A stretch of 47,557 nucleotides of DNA from Comamonas sp. lk (GCA_945861345.1 CAMATX010000006.1:1-47557), one strand, 5' to 3'. Counted from the stretch's first letter, positions 17,484-25,754 are shown. Made by a program: numbers and translations. Notes: generated by a model from the sequence alone, not told the origin.

Positions 17484-18866
17484 ATGACTACACCCCCCGT
17501 CAACCAACGCATCGCCTCCAAACTGGCCTCAGCGCACGGTGCACCCAGCGAAGCCACCCTCGTCTCCCCAGCCGATCACTTGCAGCCCGCACCTTCGGGA
17601 CGCGCAGGGCGCATTGGCGCTTGGACGTTGGGCGTAGGCCTAGTGGGCTTGCTGGTTTGGACAGCCATGGCGCCGCTCGATGAAGGCGTTCCCGGCCCTG
17701 GCCTAGTGGCCATCGACACCAAGCGCAAAGTCATCCAGCACCTCAGCGGCGGCCTTGTCAAAGAGGTGTTTGTGCGCGAGGGGCAAGAAGTCAAGGAAGG
17801 CGAACTGCTTTTGCGCCTGGACGAAGCCGCCTCGCGCGCCAACTTCGAAGCTGCGCGCCAACGCTACATCGGCCTGCGAGCCATGCAAGACCGTCTGCAG
17901 GCCGAGCAGCGCGGCCACAGCAGCATCAGCTTGCACCCCGACGTAGTGCAAGCGGCGCGCGATCCGCAGATTCAATTGGTGGTGGCCACCCAGCAGCAGC
18001 TCTTCGGTTCGCGCCGGGCCAGCCTGGGCGCCGACCTGCAAAGCATGCAGGAAAACATCGCCGGACAGGAAGGCATGATCTTGGCCTACGAAAACATGAG
18101 TGCCAATCGCAAGAATCAGTTGGCGCTGCTGACCGAAGAGCTCACTAACACCAAAGGCCTGGTCGCCGAGGGCTACGCCCCGCGCAACCGCCAGCTGGAA
18201 TTGGAGCGCCAAGTCTCCGAGATGGGCTCGGCATTGGCCGAACTGCAAGGCAATTTGACCCGTGCCAAGCGGGCCATCGCCGAGGTACGCCAGCGCATGG
18301 TGGCGCGCCAGCAAGAGTTCAACAAAGAGGTGGAGTCGACTTTGGCCGACGTGGGTCGCGAGGTCGAGGCGGACCAAGAGAAATACCGCGCCATCCAAGG
18401 CGATATGGGACGCTTAGAGATCAAGGCCCCGGCGGCCGGCCAGGTGGTAGGTTTGACGGTGCAATCCATTGGCGCGGTGATCGGTGCAGGCCAAAAGTTG
18501 ATGGACATCGTGCCCAAAGAACAAGCCTTGTTAATCGAGGCCAAGGTGGCGCCCCACCTGATTGACAAAGTCCGCACGGGTATCCCTGTCGATGTGCGCT
18601 TTTCGTCTTTTTCCAACACTCCGCAGTTGGTTGTTAAGGGCTCTGTGCAGTCCGTCTCGGGCGATCTCATCGTCGAGCAAAATGGCATGGCCTATTACCT
18701 TGCGCGCATCAGTATTACTGAAGAGGGCTTTAAAGCGTTGGGCGACCGGCAATTGCAATCGGGTATGCCGGTGGAGGTGATTTTCATCACCGGCAAGCGC
18801 TCAGTGCTGACCTACCTGCTACACCCCTTGATGAAGCGTATGGCCGCTTCCATGAAGGAAGAATAA
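17484..18866 (+). CDS. HlyD/PrtE-family periplasmic adaptor of type I secretion
   Basis: A 460-residue membrane fusion protein that bridges the inner-membrane exporter and the TolC channel. One membrane helix lies at about residues 43-63 after a short cytoplasmic N-terminus. A lipoyl half-motif follows (VIQHLSGGLVKEVFVREGQEV, about 83-103). A long Glu/Gln/Arg-rich alpha-hairpin spans about 115-300 and the second lipoyl half starts near 310 (LEIKAPAAGQVVGL). The C-terminal beta-barrel region contains PVDVRFSSF and SGMPVEVIFITGKRS, and the tail YLLHPLMKRMAASMKEE is typical of the family. The gene lies 57 bp after the second exporter and 2 bp before tolC. I see no terminator in the gap, so it belongs to the same operon. 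Confidence 0.93.
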   Translation: MTTPPVNQRIASKLASAHGAPSEATLVSPADHLQPAPSGRAGRIGAWTLGVGLVGLLVWTAMAPLDEGVPGPGLVAIDTKRKVIQHLSGGLVKEVFVREGQEVKEGELLLRLDEAASRANFEAARQRYIGLRAMQDRLQAEQRGHSSISLHPDVVQAARDPQIQLVVATQQQLFGSRRASLGADLQSMQENIAGQEGMILAYENMSANRKNQLALLTEELTNTKGLVAEGYAPRNRQLELERQVSEMGSALAELQGNLTRAKRAIAEVRQRMVARQQEFNKEVESTLADVGREVEADQEKYRAIQGDMGRLEIKAPAAGQVVGLTVQSIGAVIGAGQKLMDIVPKEQALLIEAKVAPHLIDKVRTGIPVDVRFSSFSNTPQLVVKGSVQSVSGDLIVEQNGMAYYLARISITEEGFKALGDRQLQSGMPVEVIFITGKRSVLTYLLHPLMKRMAASMKEE

Positions 18867-18868
18867 GT

Positions 18869-20236
18869 ATGAAGAAGACCTCTGCCCCCGAACTTCAGCG
18901 CGCAAACGCCCTGTGCAAACATGCCACAGCGCTTGCGCTTTTGGGCGTGTGCGGCTTAGCTCCCGCCATGGACTTGCTACAAGCCTATGAAGCAGCCCGC
19001 CAAAACGACCCCAATATTTTGGCTGCACGCGCAGCTGCCGACATTGGCCGCGAGCGCCTGCCTCAAGCCTTGGCGCAACAAATGCCCAACGTATCGTTCA
19101 GCGCGCAGTACGGCAAAAACCGGTTGGCCAGCACCTCGCCCAATTTTCTGGGGGTGGACCAGACTATCAACACCGAGTACCCCAGCACCAGCCAAACCCT
19201 GACTATTCGCCAGCCGATTTACCGCAGCTACCTGTTAGCGCAAACTCGCCAGGCCCAGGCCCAGTTTGAAGAGGCCGAGGCCACTTTGGCCCAAGAGGAG
19301 CAAAATCTGCTAGCCCGAGTTACCGGCAGCTACTTGGAAGCTCTGCTGTCCCAAGAGCAACTCGAACTGGTGCTGGCCCAACGCGCCGCCAACACCACGC
19401 AACTGGATATCGCCCGCAAAGCCTTTGCTGCAGGCGCAGGCACCCGTACCGACATTGATGAGGCCCAGGCCCGCCTGGACAGCACGCTGGCCCTGGAAAT
19501 CGAGGCACGCCAAAACAAGGCCTACACCTTACGCCAGTTAGAACAATTGACCGGCAGCCCAGCGGGCGTGCTGGCGCGCCTGAATTTGGCTAATTTCACG
19601 CTGGCCGACCCGCAACCGGCCGACTTGGACACCTGGATTGCCCGGGCCGAGCACAGCAGCCCCCAGCTACTCAGCCTGCAAGCCCAGCTGGAAACCGCGC
19701 GCCAGGAAGTGGACAAAGCCAGTTCCGGCCACGAGCCGACCTTGGACGCCACGCTCCAATGGACCAGCAGCGCCAGCGAAAACGTCTACAACGTCCGCAA
19801 CAGCTACACCAACGCGAGCGTCGGCGTGCAGCTCACGATTCCGATTTACGGCGGCGGCTATACCAGCTCCCAGGTGCGCCAAGCCCTGGCCCAGCAAGAG
19901 CGTGCCAGCCAGGCGCTGGAGGCCGGACGGCGCGATCTGGGCATGCGGGTTTTCCGGGAATTGCGTGGCGTGACCGAAAACATCCCCAAGGTGCGCGCAC
20001 TGGAAAAAGCCCTGAGCTCGGCCGAGCAGCTGATTGTGTCCAACCGCAAGTCCTTCCAGGCCGGCACCCGCACGGTGATCGACATCCTGAACGCCGAACA
20101 GCAGCGCTTTTTGGTACTGCGGGATTTGGCGCAGGCGCGTTATGTGTACCTGAGCGCGCGGATCCGTTTGCTGTCTTTGGTCGGCGAGGCCGATTTGGGT
20201 GCCTTGAATGCCATCAACCATATGTTTGGCCCCTGA
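18869..20236 (+). CDS. TolC-family outer membrane channel of type I secretion
   Basis: A 455-residue outer membrane factor. It starts with a long signal sequence whose hydrophobic core is about residues 19-32, with a likely cut after Ala33, just before MDLLQAYEAARQNDPNIL, the usual TolC mature start. Two OEP repeats follow: alpha-hairpins with NLLARVTGSYLEALLSQEQL and AGTRTDIDEAQARLD in the first, and SVGVQLTIPIYGGGYTSSQVRQA and AGTRTVIDILNAEQQRF in the second. The trimer would form the outer-membrane and periplasmic exit duct for the upstream pump. A GGAAG ribosome site precedes the ATG. This is the last gene of the operon, followed by a strong terminator at 20263-20296. Confidence 0.93.
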   Translation: MKKTSAPELQRANALCKHATALALLGVCGLAPAMDLLQAYEAARQNDPNILAARAAADIGRERLPQALAQQMPNVSFSAQYGKNRLASTSPNFLGVDQTINTEYPSTSQTLTIRQPIYRSYLLAQTRQAQAQFEEAEATLAQEEQNLLARVTGSYLEALLSQEQLELVLAQRAANTTQLDIARKAFAAGAGTRTDIDEAQARLDSTLALEIEARQNKAYTLRQLEQLTGSPAGVLARLNLANFTLADPQPADLDTWIARAEHSSPQLLSLQAQLETARQEVDKASSGHEPTLDATLQWTSSASENVYNVRNSYTNASVGVQLTIPIYGGGYTSSQVRQALAQQERASQALEAGRRDLGMRVFRELRGVTENIPKVRALEKALSSAEQLIVSNRKSFQAGTRTVIDILNAEQQRFLVLRDLAQARYVYLSARIRLLSLVGEADLGALNAINHMFGP

Positions 20237-20262
20237 GGTCGGCGCTTCTTTGGTTGCAAGAA

Positions 20263-20296
20263 AAAAGCCCTGGAACTTTGCAGTTCCAGGGCTTTT
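20263..20296. terminator. Bidirectional intrinsic terminator between tolC and tRNA-Arg
   Basis: A perfect 15-bp inverted repeat (arms 20263-20277 and 20282-20296) encloses the loop TTGC. The arms end in AAAA on the left and TTTT on the right, so the hairpin has a U-tract in both directions. It can end the type I secretion transcript on the plus strand and the tRNA-Arg transcript on the minus strand. Confidence 0.9.
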
Positions 20297-20300
20297 CAAT

Positions 20301-20377
20301 TGGTGCGGCTGGCAGGAATCGAACCCACGACCCCTTGGTTCGTAGCCAAGTACTCTATCCAGCTGAGCTACAGCCGC
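20301..20377 (-). tRNA. tRNA-Arg (anticodon ACG)
   Basis: Read on the minus strand, the 77-nt sequence folds as a cloverleaf. The 7-bp acceptor GCGGCTG pairs with CAGCCGC, the D-arm includes GCTCAGCTGGATAGAGT, and the anticodon stem CTTGG/CCAAG encloses the loop CTACGAA with ACG at positions 34-36. The T-arm contains GGGTTCGATTCC. Discriminator A and an encoded CCA lie at 20301-20304. A34 would be deaminated to inosine by TadA so that the tRNA reads CGU, CGC and CGA. It lies alone, 4 bp from the shared terminator. Confidence 0.96.
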
Positions 20378-20537
20378 TAAGCGTTCAATTCTAGCATAGG
20401 CCGCTTCTGATACCGCTACGCGGCGACCTTAAGGCTGGCAGGCAGTCCTGTACGGTCGGTGACATACGCGCCAATTCCGTCAAGGGAGTGATCTCTACAA
20501 TAATGCGCTCCACCACCCCGTTTAAGAAGGAAATGCT

Positions 20538-20834
20538 ATGAGCCTGGAATCAATGACCGAATCGATGCGCGCAAAAATGGGCGCTGACAGCGGCCTGGAT
20601 GCAACCCTGAAATTTGACTGCGGTAGCGATGGCGTTATCGTTTTGGACGGTGTCTCTAAGCCCAACAGTGTTTCCAACACCAACCAAGACACCGACTGCA
20701 CCATCCTCATCAGCCTGGAAAACCTGCAAGCCCTGCTCGACGGCGAACTCAACGCCGTGACCGGCTTTATGAGCGGCAAACTCAAGGTCGAAGGCGACAT
20801 GAGCGTCGCCATGAAACTGCAAAGCGTGGTCTAA
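20538..20834 (+). CDS. SCP2 sterol-binding domain protein
   Basis: A 98-residue stand-alone SCP2 domain, a small alpha/beta fold with a hydrophobic tunnel that binds lipids or acyl-CoA. The family pattern is clear in CTILISLENLQALLDGELNA and TGFMSGKLKVEGDMSVAMKL. There is no signal peptide, so it should be cytoplasmic. An AAGGA ribosome site lies 6 bp before the ATG at 20538. It is a single-gene unit between two tRNA genes, closed by its own terminator. Such proteins are widespread in Burkholderiales and often lie near lipid metabolism genes, but the ligand here is unknown. Confidence 0.88.
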   Translation: MSLESMTESMRAKMGADSGLDATLKFDCGSDGVIVLDGVSKPNSVSNTNQDTDCTILISLENLQALLDGELNAVTGFMSGKLKVEGDMSVAMKLQSVV

Positions 20835-20840
20835 ATAAAA

Positions 20841-20870
20841 AAAGCCCCCGCCTTCACAGCGGGGGCTTTT
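20841..20870 (+). terminator. Intrinsic terminator after the SCP2 gene
   Basis: An 11-bp perfect stem with a GCCCCCGC/GCGGGGGC core (arms 20841-20851 and 20859-20869) and a 7-nt loop. It is flanked by an A-run on the left and TTTT on the right. It lies 7 bp after the SCP2 stop and could also stop transcription coming from the minus-strand tRNA. Confidence 0.9.
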
Positions 20871-20876
20871 CGCACT

Positions 20877-20953
20877 TGGTGGGCCCACCAGGACTTGAAC
20901 CTGGGACCAAAGGATTATGAGTCCTCTGCTCTAACCAACTGAGCTATAGGCCC
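20877..20953 (-). tRNA. tRNA with CAT anticodon, probably tRNA-Ile2 (lysidine type)
   Basis: The 77-nt minus-strand cloverleaf starts GGGCCTATAGCTCAGTTGG and ends in an encoded CCA at 20877-20879. The anticodon loop is CTCATAA inside the stem GAGGA/TCCTT, giving anticodon CAT. The acceptor stem has C4-G69 and C5-G68, the pairs by which E. coli TilS recognises tRNA-Ile2 and separates it from elongator tRNA-Met. I therefore favour Ile2 with C34 changed to lysidine, reading AUA. Elongator tRNA-Met remains the alternative; initiator tRNA is excluded because the 1-72 pair is a normal G-C and the three G-C pairs in the anticodon stem are absent. Confidence 0.85.
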
Positions 20954-21229
20954 GGCGCGCCGATTCTAGCGTCTCACCCCCATTCAGCCCGCTTCACTAC
21001 CATGCAACAAATTCAACAAAAATAACAAATAAATTGTCTTTTTTGTTATTTTCGCCTTATACTTAATGAAGTTCAGCCCACCGGCGAATCTTTCGCTGTG
21101 ACCTTGGGCCGGGACTTCGTTGGCAGCGCTCCTCTGTGAAGGCCGCTGAAAAAAATGCAGGGCCCCTTGGCGACCGATCCTTCGGGATCCCTCGCCAAGG
21201 CGGCATCTGTTAATGATGCCCTGAGCCCC
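20954..21229. other. Intergenic region with an AT-rich inverted repeat and a long UUCG hairpin
   Basis: This 276-bp gap between the CAT tRNA and the hemW stop holds no convincing gene. An AT-rich inverted repeat has perfect 11-bp arms AAAATAACAAA (21019-21029) and TTTGTTATTTT (21042-21052). A second structure at 21165-21200 has a 9-bp outer stem CCTTGGCGA/TCGCCAAGG and a 5-bp inner stem GATCC/GGATC. They are separated by a CC/CC internal loop and capped by TTCG, the very stable C(UUCG)G tetraloop in plus-strand RNA. The hairpin lies about 30 bp past the hemW stop, and a T7 run follows on the minus strand some 15 nt later, so it may serve as a hemW 3'-end structure. Confidence 0.5.
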
Positions 21230-22471
21230 TTAGGCAGCGTCGAGAAAAATACCTTGTAAATCCGACAAAAAGTCAAAACCTTTGACAGTGGGGCGCACGT
21301 GCACAGCATCGCGGGTAACTAAGCCCTTGGCTTGGGCTTGAGCCAAAGCCTTCTCAATCGTGCTCAGCGGCAGACCGGTGCGGTCACGAAAAGCTTGTAA
21401 GTCAAAGCCATCGCGCAGACGCAGGGCGTTGAGCATGTACTCAAAAGGCAAATCGGCACGGCGCACATCCTGGTTTTCGGCCAGCGCCCGGCCTTGCGCA
21501 GCGCGCTGCAGGTACAGGCGCGGATCGCGCAGGCGGCTTTGGCGCACCACGCGGTGGGCAAAACTGAGCTTGCTGTGCGCACCCGCGCCCAGCCCCAGGT
21601 AGTCGCCAAACTGCCAGTAATTAAGGTTATGCAAGCAGCGGTGTCCCGCACGCGCATAGGCCGACACCTCGTAGCGCTCCAGTCCAGCCAGGCCAGTCAG
21701 CTCGGTGATGCGGTCCAGCATGGCGTAAGCCGTGTCGTCCTCGGGCAGCGCCGGTGGGAACTTGGCGAAATAGGTGTTGGGCTCGATGGTCAGGTGGTAA
21801 ATCGAGAGGTGCGGCGGCGCAAAGTCCAGCGCCTGGTGCACATCGGCCTCCAGCTGCGCCATGCTTTGCCCGGGCAAGGCGTACATCAGGTCCAGGTTAA
21901 AGGTGGCAAAAGAGCGCGCCGCCTCCTCGAGGGCGGCACGCGCCTGCGCGCCGTCATGGACCCGGCCCAAGGCCTGCAGGTGCGCGTCGTTAAAGCTTTG
22001 CACGCCAATGGACAAGCGCGTCACGCCCGCTTGCGCAAAAGCGCGAAAGCGGTCCCGCTCAAAGGTGCCTGGGTTGGCCTCCATGCTGATTTCGCAGTCG
22101 GGGGTCAGGGGCAGACGGGCGCGCACAGCGCTGAGCAAGCGGTCAATTTCTTGCGGCGCAAACAAGCTGGGCGTACCACCCCCCATAAAAATACTGTGCA
22201 CCGGTCGGCCCCACACCAGCGGCAAGGCGGCCTCCAAATCGGCGATCAGGGCATCGACATAGGCGGCCTGCGGCAATTCACCCGGCGGTGCAGCATGCGA
22301 GTTGAAGTCGCAGTAAGGGCATTTGCGCAAGCACCAGGGCAGGTGCAAGTACAGCGACAAAGGCGGTAGGGCCGGCAGTTGCAACACGCCGGGGCGCATG
22401 TTGTGCGCCAGGTCGTTGGCCTGGGCGTGTACGTCTTGCGCAGGTTGGGCCTGCAGCGCGATGGTTTTCAT
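21230..22471 (-). CDS. hemW: Radical SAM haem chaperone HemW
   Basis: A 413-residue radical SAM protein of the HemN/HemW group. The iron-sulphur motif CLRKCPYC places Cys47, Cys51 and Cys54. It is followed by Asp-Phe where true coproporphyrinogen dehydrogenase HemN has the extra cysteine, which supports HemW, a haem-inserting chaperone, over HemN. MGGGTPS, SIGVQSF and NLDLMYALPGQS are standard family blocks, and the C-terminal HemN domain contains GLGAGAHS. The ATG overlaps the rdgB stop as ATGA, so the two are coupled. The order rph-rdgB-hemW on one strand is usual in Burkholderiales. Confidence 0.93.
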   Translation of the reverse strand: MKTIALQAQPAQDVHAQANDLAHNMRPGVLQLPALPPLSLYLHLPWCLRKCPYCDFNSHAAPPGELPQAAYVDALIADLEAALPLVWGRPVHSIFMGGGTPSLFAPQEIDRLLSAVRARLPLTPDCEISMEANPGTFERDRFRAFAQAGVTRLSIGVQSFNDAHLQALGRVHDGAQARAALEEAARSFATFNLDLMYALPGQSMAQLEADVHQALDFAPPHLSIYHLTIEPNTYFAKFPPALPEDDTAYAMLDRITELTGLAGLERYEVSAYARAGHRCLHNLNYWQFGDYLGLGAGAHSKLSFAHRVVRQSRLRDPRLYLQRAAQGRALAENQDVRRADLPFEYMLNALRLRDGFDLQAFRDRTGLPLSTIEKALAQAQAKGLVTRDAVHVRPTVKGFDFLSDLQGIFLDAA

Positions 22472-23073
22472 GCGCCGAACCAGCGCTCGCGGATCAGCGC
22501 GCGCATGGCTTGGGCAGCGCGGCCTCGGTGGCTGTGGGCGTTTTTGACCTCAACAGGCAATTGGGCAAAAGTCTGGCCGAATTGAGGAATCCACATCACC
22601 GGGTCAAAGCCAAAACCGTTGCTGCCGGCGCGGGTACGCGCAATCTCACCGACCACGCGCCCCACGGCAATAAGCGGCTCGGGGTCCTGCGGCGTGCGCA
22701 CCGCCACCAGGGTGCTAACCAGCGCGGCACGCCGTTCACTCAGGCCTTCCATCTGGGTCAGCAAAGCGATGACGTTACTGTCATCACCTTTAGGCAGTCC
22801 AAATTGGGTGGAGTAGTAGGCGGTGTCGACGCCGGGCAACCCGCCAAAAGCGTCCACGCACAGACCGGCATCGTCGGCCAGCGCGGGCAGGCCGGTGTGT
22901 GCGGCGGCGTTGCGCGCCTTGGCCAGCGCGTTTTCGACAAATGTGCGGTGCGGCTCCGGGCATTCGGGGACGCCCAGGTCGCCTTGGCGCACCAGGGTGC
23001 AGTCCAGGTCGGCAAACATGGCTTGCAACTCGGCGAGCTTGCCCTGGTTGTTGGAGGCGAGAACGATGTGCAT
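22468..23073 (-). CDS. rdgB: dITP/XTP pyrophosphatase RdgB (Ham1 family)
   Basis: A 201-residue house-cleaning enzyme that hydrolyses non-canonical purine nucleoside triphosphates (dITP, ITP, XTP) to the monophosphate, keeping them out of DNA and RNA. Family motifs are SNNQGKLAEL at residues 7-16, DDAGLCVDAFGGLPGVDTAYYS in the middle (metal and base binding) and GFGFDPVMWIPQFGQTFAQL then HSHRGRA near the end. The length is normal. It lies 15 bp after rph and is ATGA-coupled to hemW, forming the middle of a three-gene minus-strand operon. Confidence 0.95.
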   Translation of the reverse strand: MHIVLASNNQGKLAELQAMFADLDCTLVRQGDLGVPECPEPHRTFVENALAKARNAAAHTGLPALADDAGLCVDAFGGLPGVDTAYYSTQFGLPKGDDSNVIALLTQMEGLSERRAALVSTLVAVRTPQDPEPLIAVGRVVGEIARTRAGSNGFGFDPVMWIPQFGQTFAQLPVEVKNAHSHRGRAAQAMRALIRERWFGA

Positions 23074-23088
23074 CGGCCAGCGCCAGCC

Positions 23089-23832
23089 TTAAGCCGCTGG
23101 CAGCGCCTGGGCCAGCGCTTGTTGCTGCAGCGCCATGAGCTCGACGATGCCTTTTTCGGCCAGGTTGAGTAAAGCGTCCATTTCCGCGCGGGAGAAAGCG
23201 GCGCCTTCAGCGGTGCCCTGCACTTCCACAAAATGGCCGGCGCCGGTCATGACCACATTCATGTCCGTATCGCAGGCGGAGTCCTCGGTGTATTCCAAAT
23301 CGAGCAGAGGCGTGCCCTGCACAATGCCCACCGAAATGGCCGCCACCGGCCCCACAATCGGCGACTGGCTGATCTTGCCTTGCGCCAGCAGGCGGTTGAC
23401 GGCGTCTTGGGCGGCGACAAAAGCGCCGGTAATGGCCGCCGTGCGCGTGCCGCCGTCGGCCTGCAAAACATCGCAATCGAGCGCGATGGTGCGTTCGCCC
23501 AGGGCCTTGAGGTCAAACACGGCGCGCAAGGAGCGTCCGATCAGGCGCTGGATTTCCTGGGTGCGGCCGCTTTGCTTGCCTTTGGCGGCCTCGCGGTCGC
23601 TGCGGGTGTGGGTGGCACGCGGCAGCATGCCGTATTCGGCCGTGACCCAGCCTTCGCCACTGCCACGTTTGTGCGGCGGCACTTTTTCTTCGACGGAGGC
23701 GGTACACAAGACCTTGGTCGCGCCAAACTCAATGAGCACCGAACCTTCGGCATGCACGGTATAGCCGCGTGTGATGCGCACCGGGCGCAAAGCATGGGCG
23801 GCGCGCGCGCCGCTTCGAATGAAAACAGACAT
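23089..23832 (-). CDS. rph: Ribonuclease PH
   Basis: A 247-residue phosphorolytic 3'-5' exoribonuclease that trims tRNA precursors. The N-terminal block [20 protein letters not shown], the RNA-contacting stretch with [19 protein letters not shown], and [17 protein letters not shown] are diagnostic. The phosphate-binding [11 protein letters not shown] and the [19 protein letters not shown] strand complete the active site. Full length, unlike the frameshifted copy in E. coli K-12. A GAGG ribosome site lies 8 bp before the ATG. First gene of the rph-rdgB-hemW operon, 54 bp after the PP2C phosphatase gene. Confidence 0.96.
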   Translation of the reverse strand: MSVFIRSGARAAHALRPVRITRGYTVHAEGSVLIEFGATKVLCTASVEEKVPPHKRGSGEGWVTAEYGMLPRATHTRSDREAAKGKQSGRTQEIQRLIGRSLRAVFDLKALGERTIALDCDVLQADGGTRTAAITGAFVAAQDAVNRLLAQGKISQSPIVGPVAAISVGIVQGTPLLDLEYTEDSACDTDMNVVMTGAGHFVEVQGTAEGAAFSRAEMDALLNLAEKGIVELMALQQQALAQALPAA

Positions 23833-23886
23833 GAGTGAACCTCAGGGGATGAAACATCGGCAAGGCCATCTGCACGCAGTATGGCG

Positions 23887-24627
23887 TCAGACCAGGCCCG
23901 CATTATCGGGCTCTTCCCAGGCCACGGTGATGAGCGTCGCGTTGTCGTTATGGGCGCCGCCGCGCTGCAAAGCCAGCTCCATCAGTCCTGCTGAGGCGTC
24001 AGCCACATTGTGTTTACTCATCCACTGCACGATGTCGGCCTCGCCGACCGAGCCCCACAAGCCGTCAGAACATAGCAGCAAGCGGTCTCGAAAATGCAGT
24101 GGCGCCGGGTCTGATACGTCTACAAAAGGGGCATCCGACGCGCCCAGGCAGTTGTACAAGGTATGGCGGCTAACGCCTTCGCCCTCGCCTGACGCACTGC
24201 CACGCATGAGCATGGAATGGTCGGTGGTCTGCATGAAAACATCCTCGTCACGCACAAGATACATCCGTGAGTCGCCACAATGGCCCACATAGACTTGGTG
24301 GTCCTGGATGATGGCAATGACCATGGTGGTGCTCGGCGTATCGACCATGCTGTGCCCCATGGCATACGCGACCAGGTTTTGATGGGCCGCCATCATGGCA
24401 TCGCGCATGAAGGAGGGCACGTCGTGCAAGGTGGGCTTGGCCTGCTCATGGAACATGGACATCACCACCTGCAGGCCCAACTGCGATGCCACCTCACCCG
24501 CAGGGTGTCCGCCCAAACCATCTGCGACGAGAAAAATAGCAGCACCCTGGGTATAGGTGTAGCCCGCCCTGTCCTCGTTTTTTTTGCGTCCGCCGATACG
24601 ACTTAGCTGAAAGACCGAAAATTTCAT
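23887..24627 (-). CDS. PP2C-family Ser/Thr protein phosphatase
   Basis: A 246-residue PPM/PP2C phosphatase without added domains, expected in the cytoplasm. Metal-binding motifs are present in order: NEDRAGY near residues 17-23, VADGLGGHPAGE near 34-45, the CGDSRMYL strand in the middle, LLLCSDGLWGSV, and the final HNDNATLITV. It should remove phosphate from Ser/Thr targets, most likely including those of the kinase encoded 6 bp upstream. Pairing a PP2C with a protein kinase in one operon is a common bacterial module, and the pair next to rph is usual in Comamonadaceae. Targets are unknown. Confidence 0.92.
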   Translation of the reverse strand: MKFSVFQLSRIGGRKKNEDRAGYTYTQGAAIFLVADGLGGHPAGEVASQLGLQVVMSMFHEQAKPTLHDVPSFMRDAMMAAHQNLVAYAMGHSMVDTPSTTMVIAIIQDHQVYVGHCGDSRMYLVRDEDVFMQTTDHSMLMRGSASGEGEGVSRHTLYNCLGASDAPFVDVSDPAPLHFRDRLLLCSDGLWGSVGEADIVQWMSKHNVADASAGLMELALQRGGAHNDNATLITVAWEEPDNAGLV

Positions 24628-24633
24628 AGGCGT

Positions 24634-25641
24634 TTAGGCGTCCGGGGCAAACATCGACGGTCGCGCGCTGCGCTGCCCGATCAGGCGGCTCATGGCCGAA
24701 GGGAAAGCCAGAGCTGGTGCGGCAGAGGAATCGGCCTTGGTCACCTCTCCCATCAGCATTTTTTGCACTGCAAACACCGAATGCGGACGGCTTTGGGGGT
24801 TCAAGGCCATGCAGGAAGTAACCAGATCGACCAGGCTGTCCGAATAAGTGGCGCGCAAAGACACCAGTTGCTGGCGCAGTTGTTCGGGACCGTCAGAGCG
24901 GGCCATGTCGGGCGGCGGATGCCCCGTCATACAAGAAAAAATACAGGCACCGATCGCAAAAATATCCGTCCACGGGCCGATAGCGTTGCCGTGCTTGCGC
25001 ATTTCCGGACCCGAAAAACCGGGGGTGAACATGGGCTGCAAAAACTTGCCGTCTTTGTGCAGCACATTGCGCGCCGCGCCAAAATCGATCAATACCGCCC
25101 GGTCGTCGTCGGTGATGAATATATTGGCCGGTTTGATATCCAAATGCAGCATGGTGTGCTGGTGCACCACACGCAGGCCGCGCAGCACCTCGTCAAACAG
25201 GGAGCGGATAGTGCTTTCCCGAAAAACCTTGGGTTGCTTGAGCGAGGCAGCCACCATGATGTACTGCTGCAAGGTCGAGCCTTCCAGGTAGTTCATCACC
25301 AGATACACAGTGTCGTTTTCCAACAAAAAGTTGAGTACGCTCACCACGCTGGGGTGCACGATTTGGGCCAGAGCCCGCCCCTCCTCCAAAAAACAGCGCA
25401 AACCCATGCGGTACAAAGCACGCATTTCGCGGGGCACGACCACTTCGGCATTGCCGTTTTCACGCGATGCCAAGGCGCCGGGTAGGTATTCTTTGACAGC
25501 CACTTCCTGTCCGGTAGGACTGATGGCGCGGTACACAATGCCAAAACCGCCCGAGCCAATCTTGTTAACAATGCGGTAGCCGCCGACAACTTTGCCGGGA
25601 ACGAGGGCTGCGGGTTGCGAACGGGCGCTATCCTTGGTCAT
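24634..25641 (-). CDS. Ser/Thr protein kinase (Hanks type), soluble
   Basis: A 335-residue eukaryotic-like protein kinase. The glycine loop IGSGGFGIVYRA starts at residue 28. Lys50 lies in VAVKEYLP and the alpha-C Glu is probably Glu87 or Glu88. The catalytic loop HLDIKPANIF contains His166, Asp168, Lys170 and Asn173. The DFG motif IDFGAAR contains Asp186, followed by a GFSGPEM activation-segment end. The catalytic loop has Leu instead of the common Arg before Asp, so it is a non-RD kinase that may not need activation-loop phosphorylation. No transmembrane or PASTA segment is visible. Transcribed with the PP2C gene and divergent from yicC. Confidence 0.92.
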   Translation of the reverse strand: MTKDSARSQPAALVPGKVVGGYRIVNKIGSGGFGIVYRAISPTGQEVAVKEYLPGALASRENGNAEVVVPREMRALYRMGLRCFLEEGRALAQIVHPSVVSVLNFLLENDTVYLVMNYLEGSTLQQYIMVAASLKQPKVFRESTIRSLFDEVLRGLRVVHQHTMLHLDIKPANIFITDDDRAVLIDFGAARNVLHKDGKFLQPMFTPGFSGPEMRKHGNAIGPWTDIFAIGACIFSCMTGHPPPDMARSDGPEQLRQQLVSLRATYSDSLVDLVTSCMALNPQSRPHSVFAVQKMLMGEVTKADSSAAPALAFPSAMSRLIGQRSARPSMFAPDA

Positions 25642-25754
25642 CTTGCTTTAATCGGATTGCCTCGCACAATGCTGTGCTCCCGCCATAGGTGGCGAGCCGG
25701 GATGAGAAGCCGGTTATTCTTGGGCCCTCCACTGCCATGCCCAAGGATTATTCG

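Noticed and set aside
21073-21309. A 78-codon minus-strand frame over the hemW 3' end
   Set aside because: It overlaps the end of hemW in another frame and the UUCG hairpin. I recognise no family in it, and there is no ribosome site.
21494-22369. A 291-codon open frame on the plus strand
   Set aside because: It is antisense to hemW and shows the same low-complexity antisense composition.
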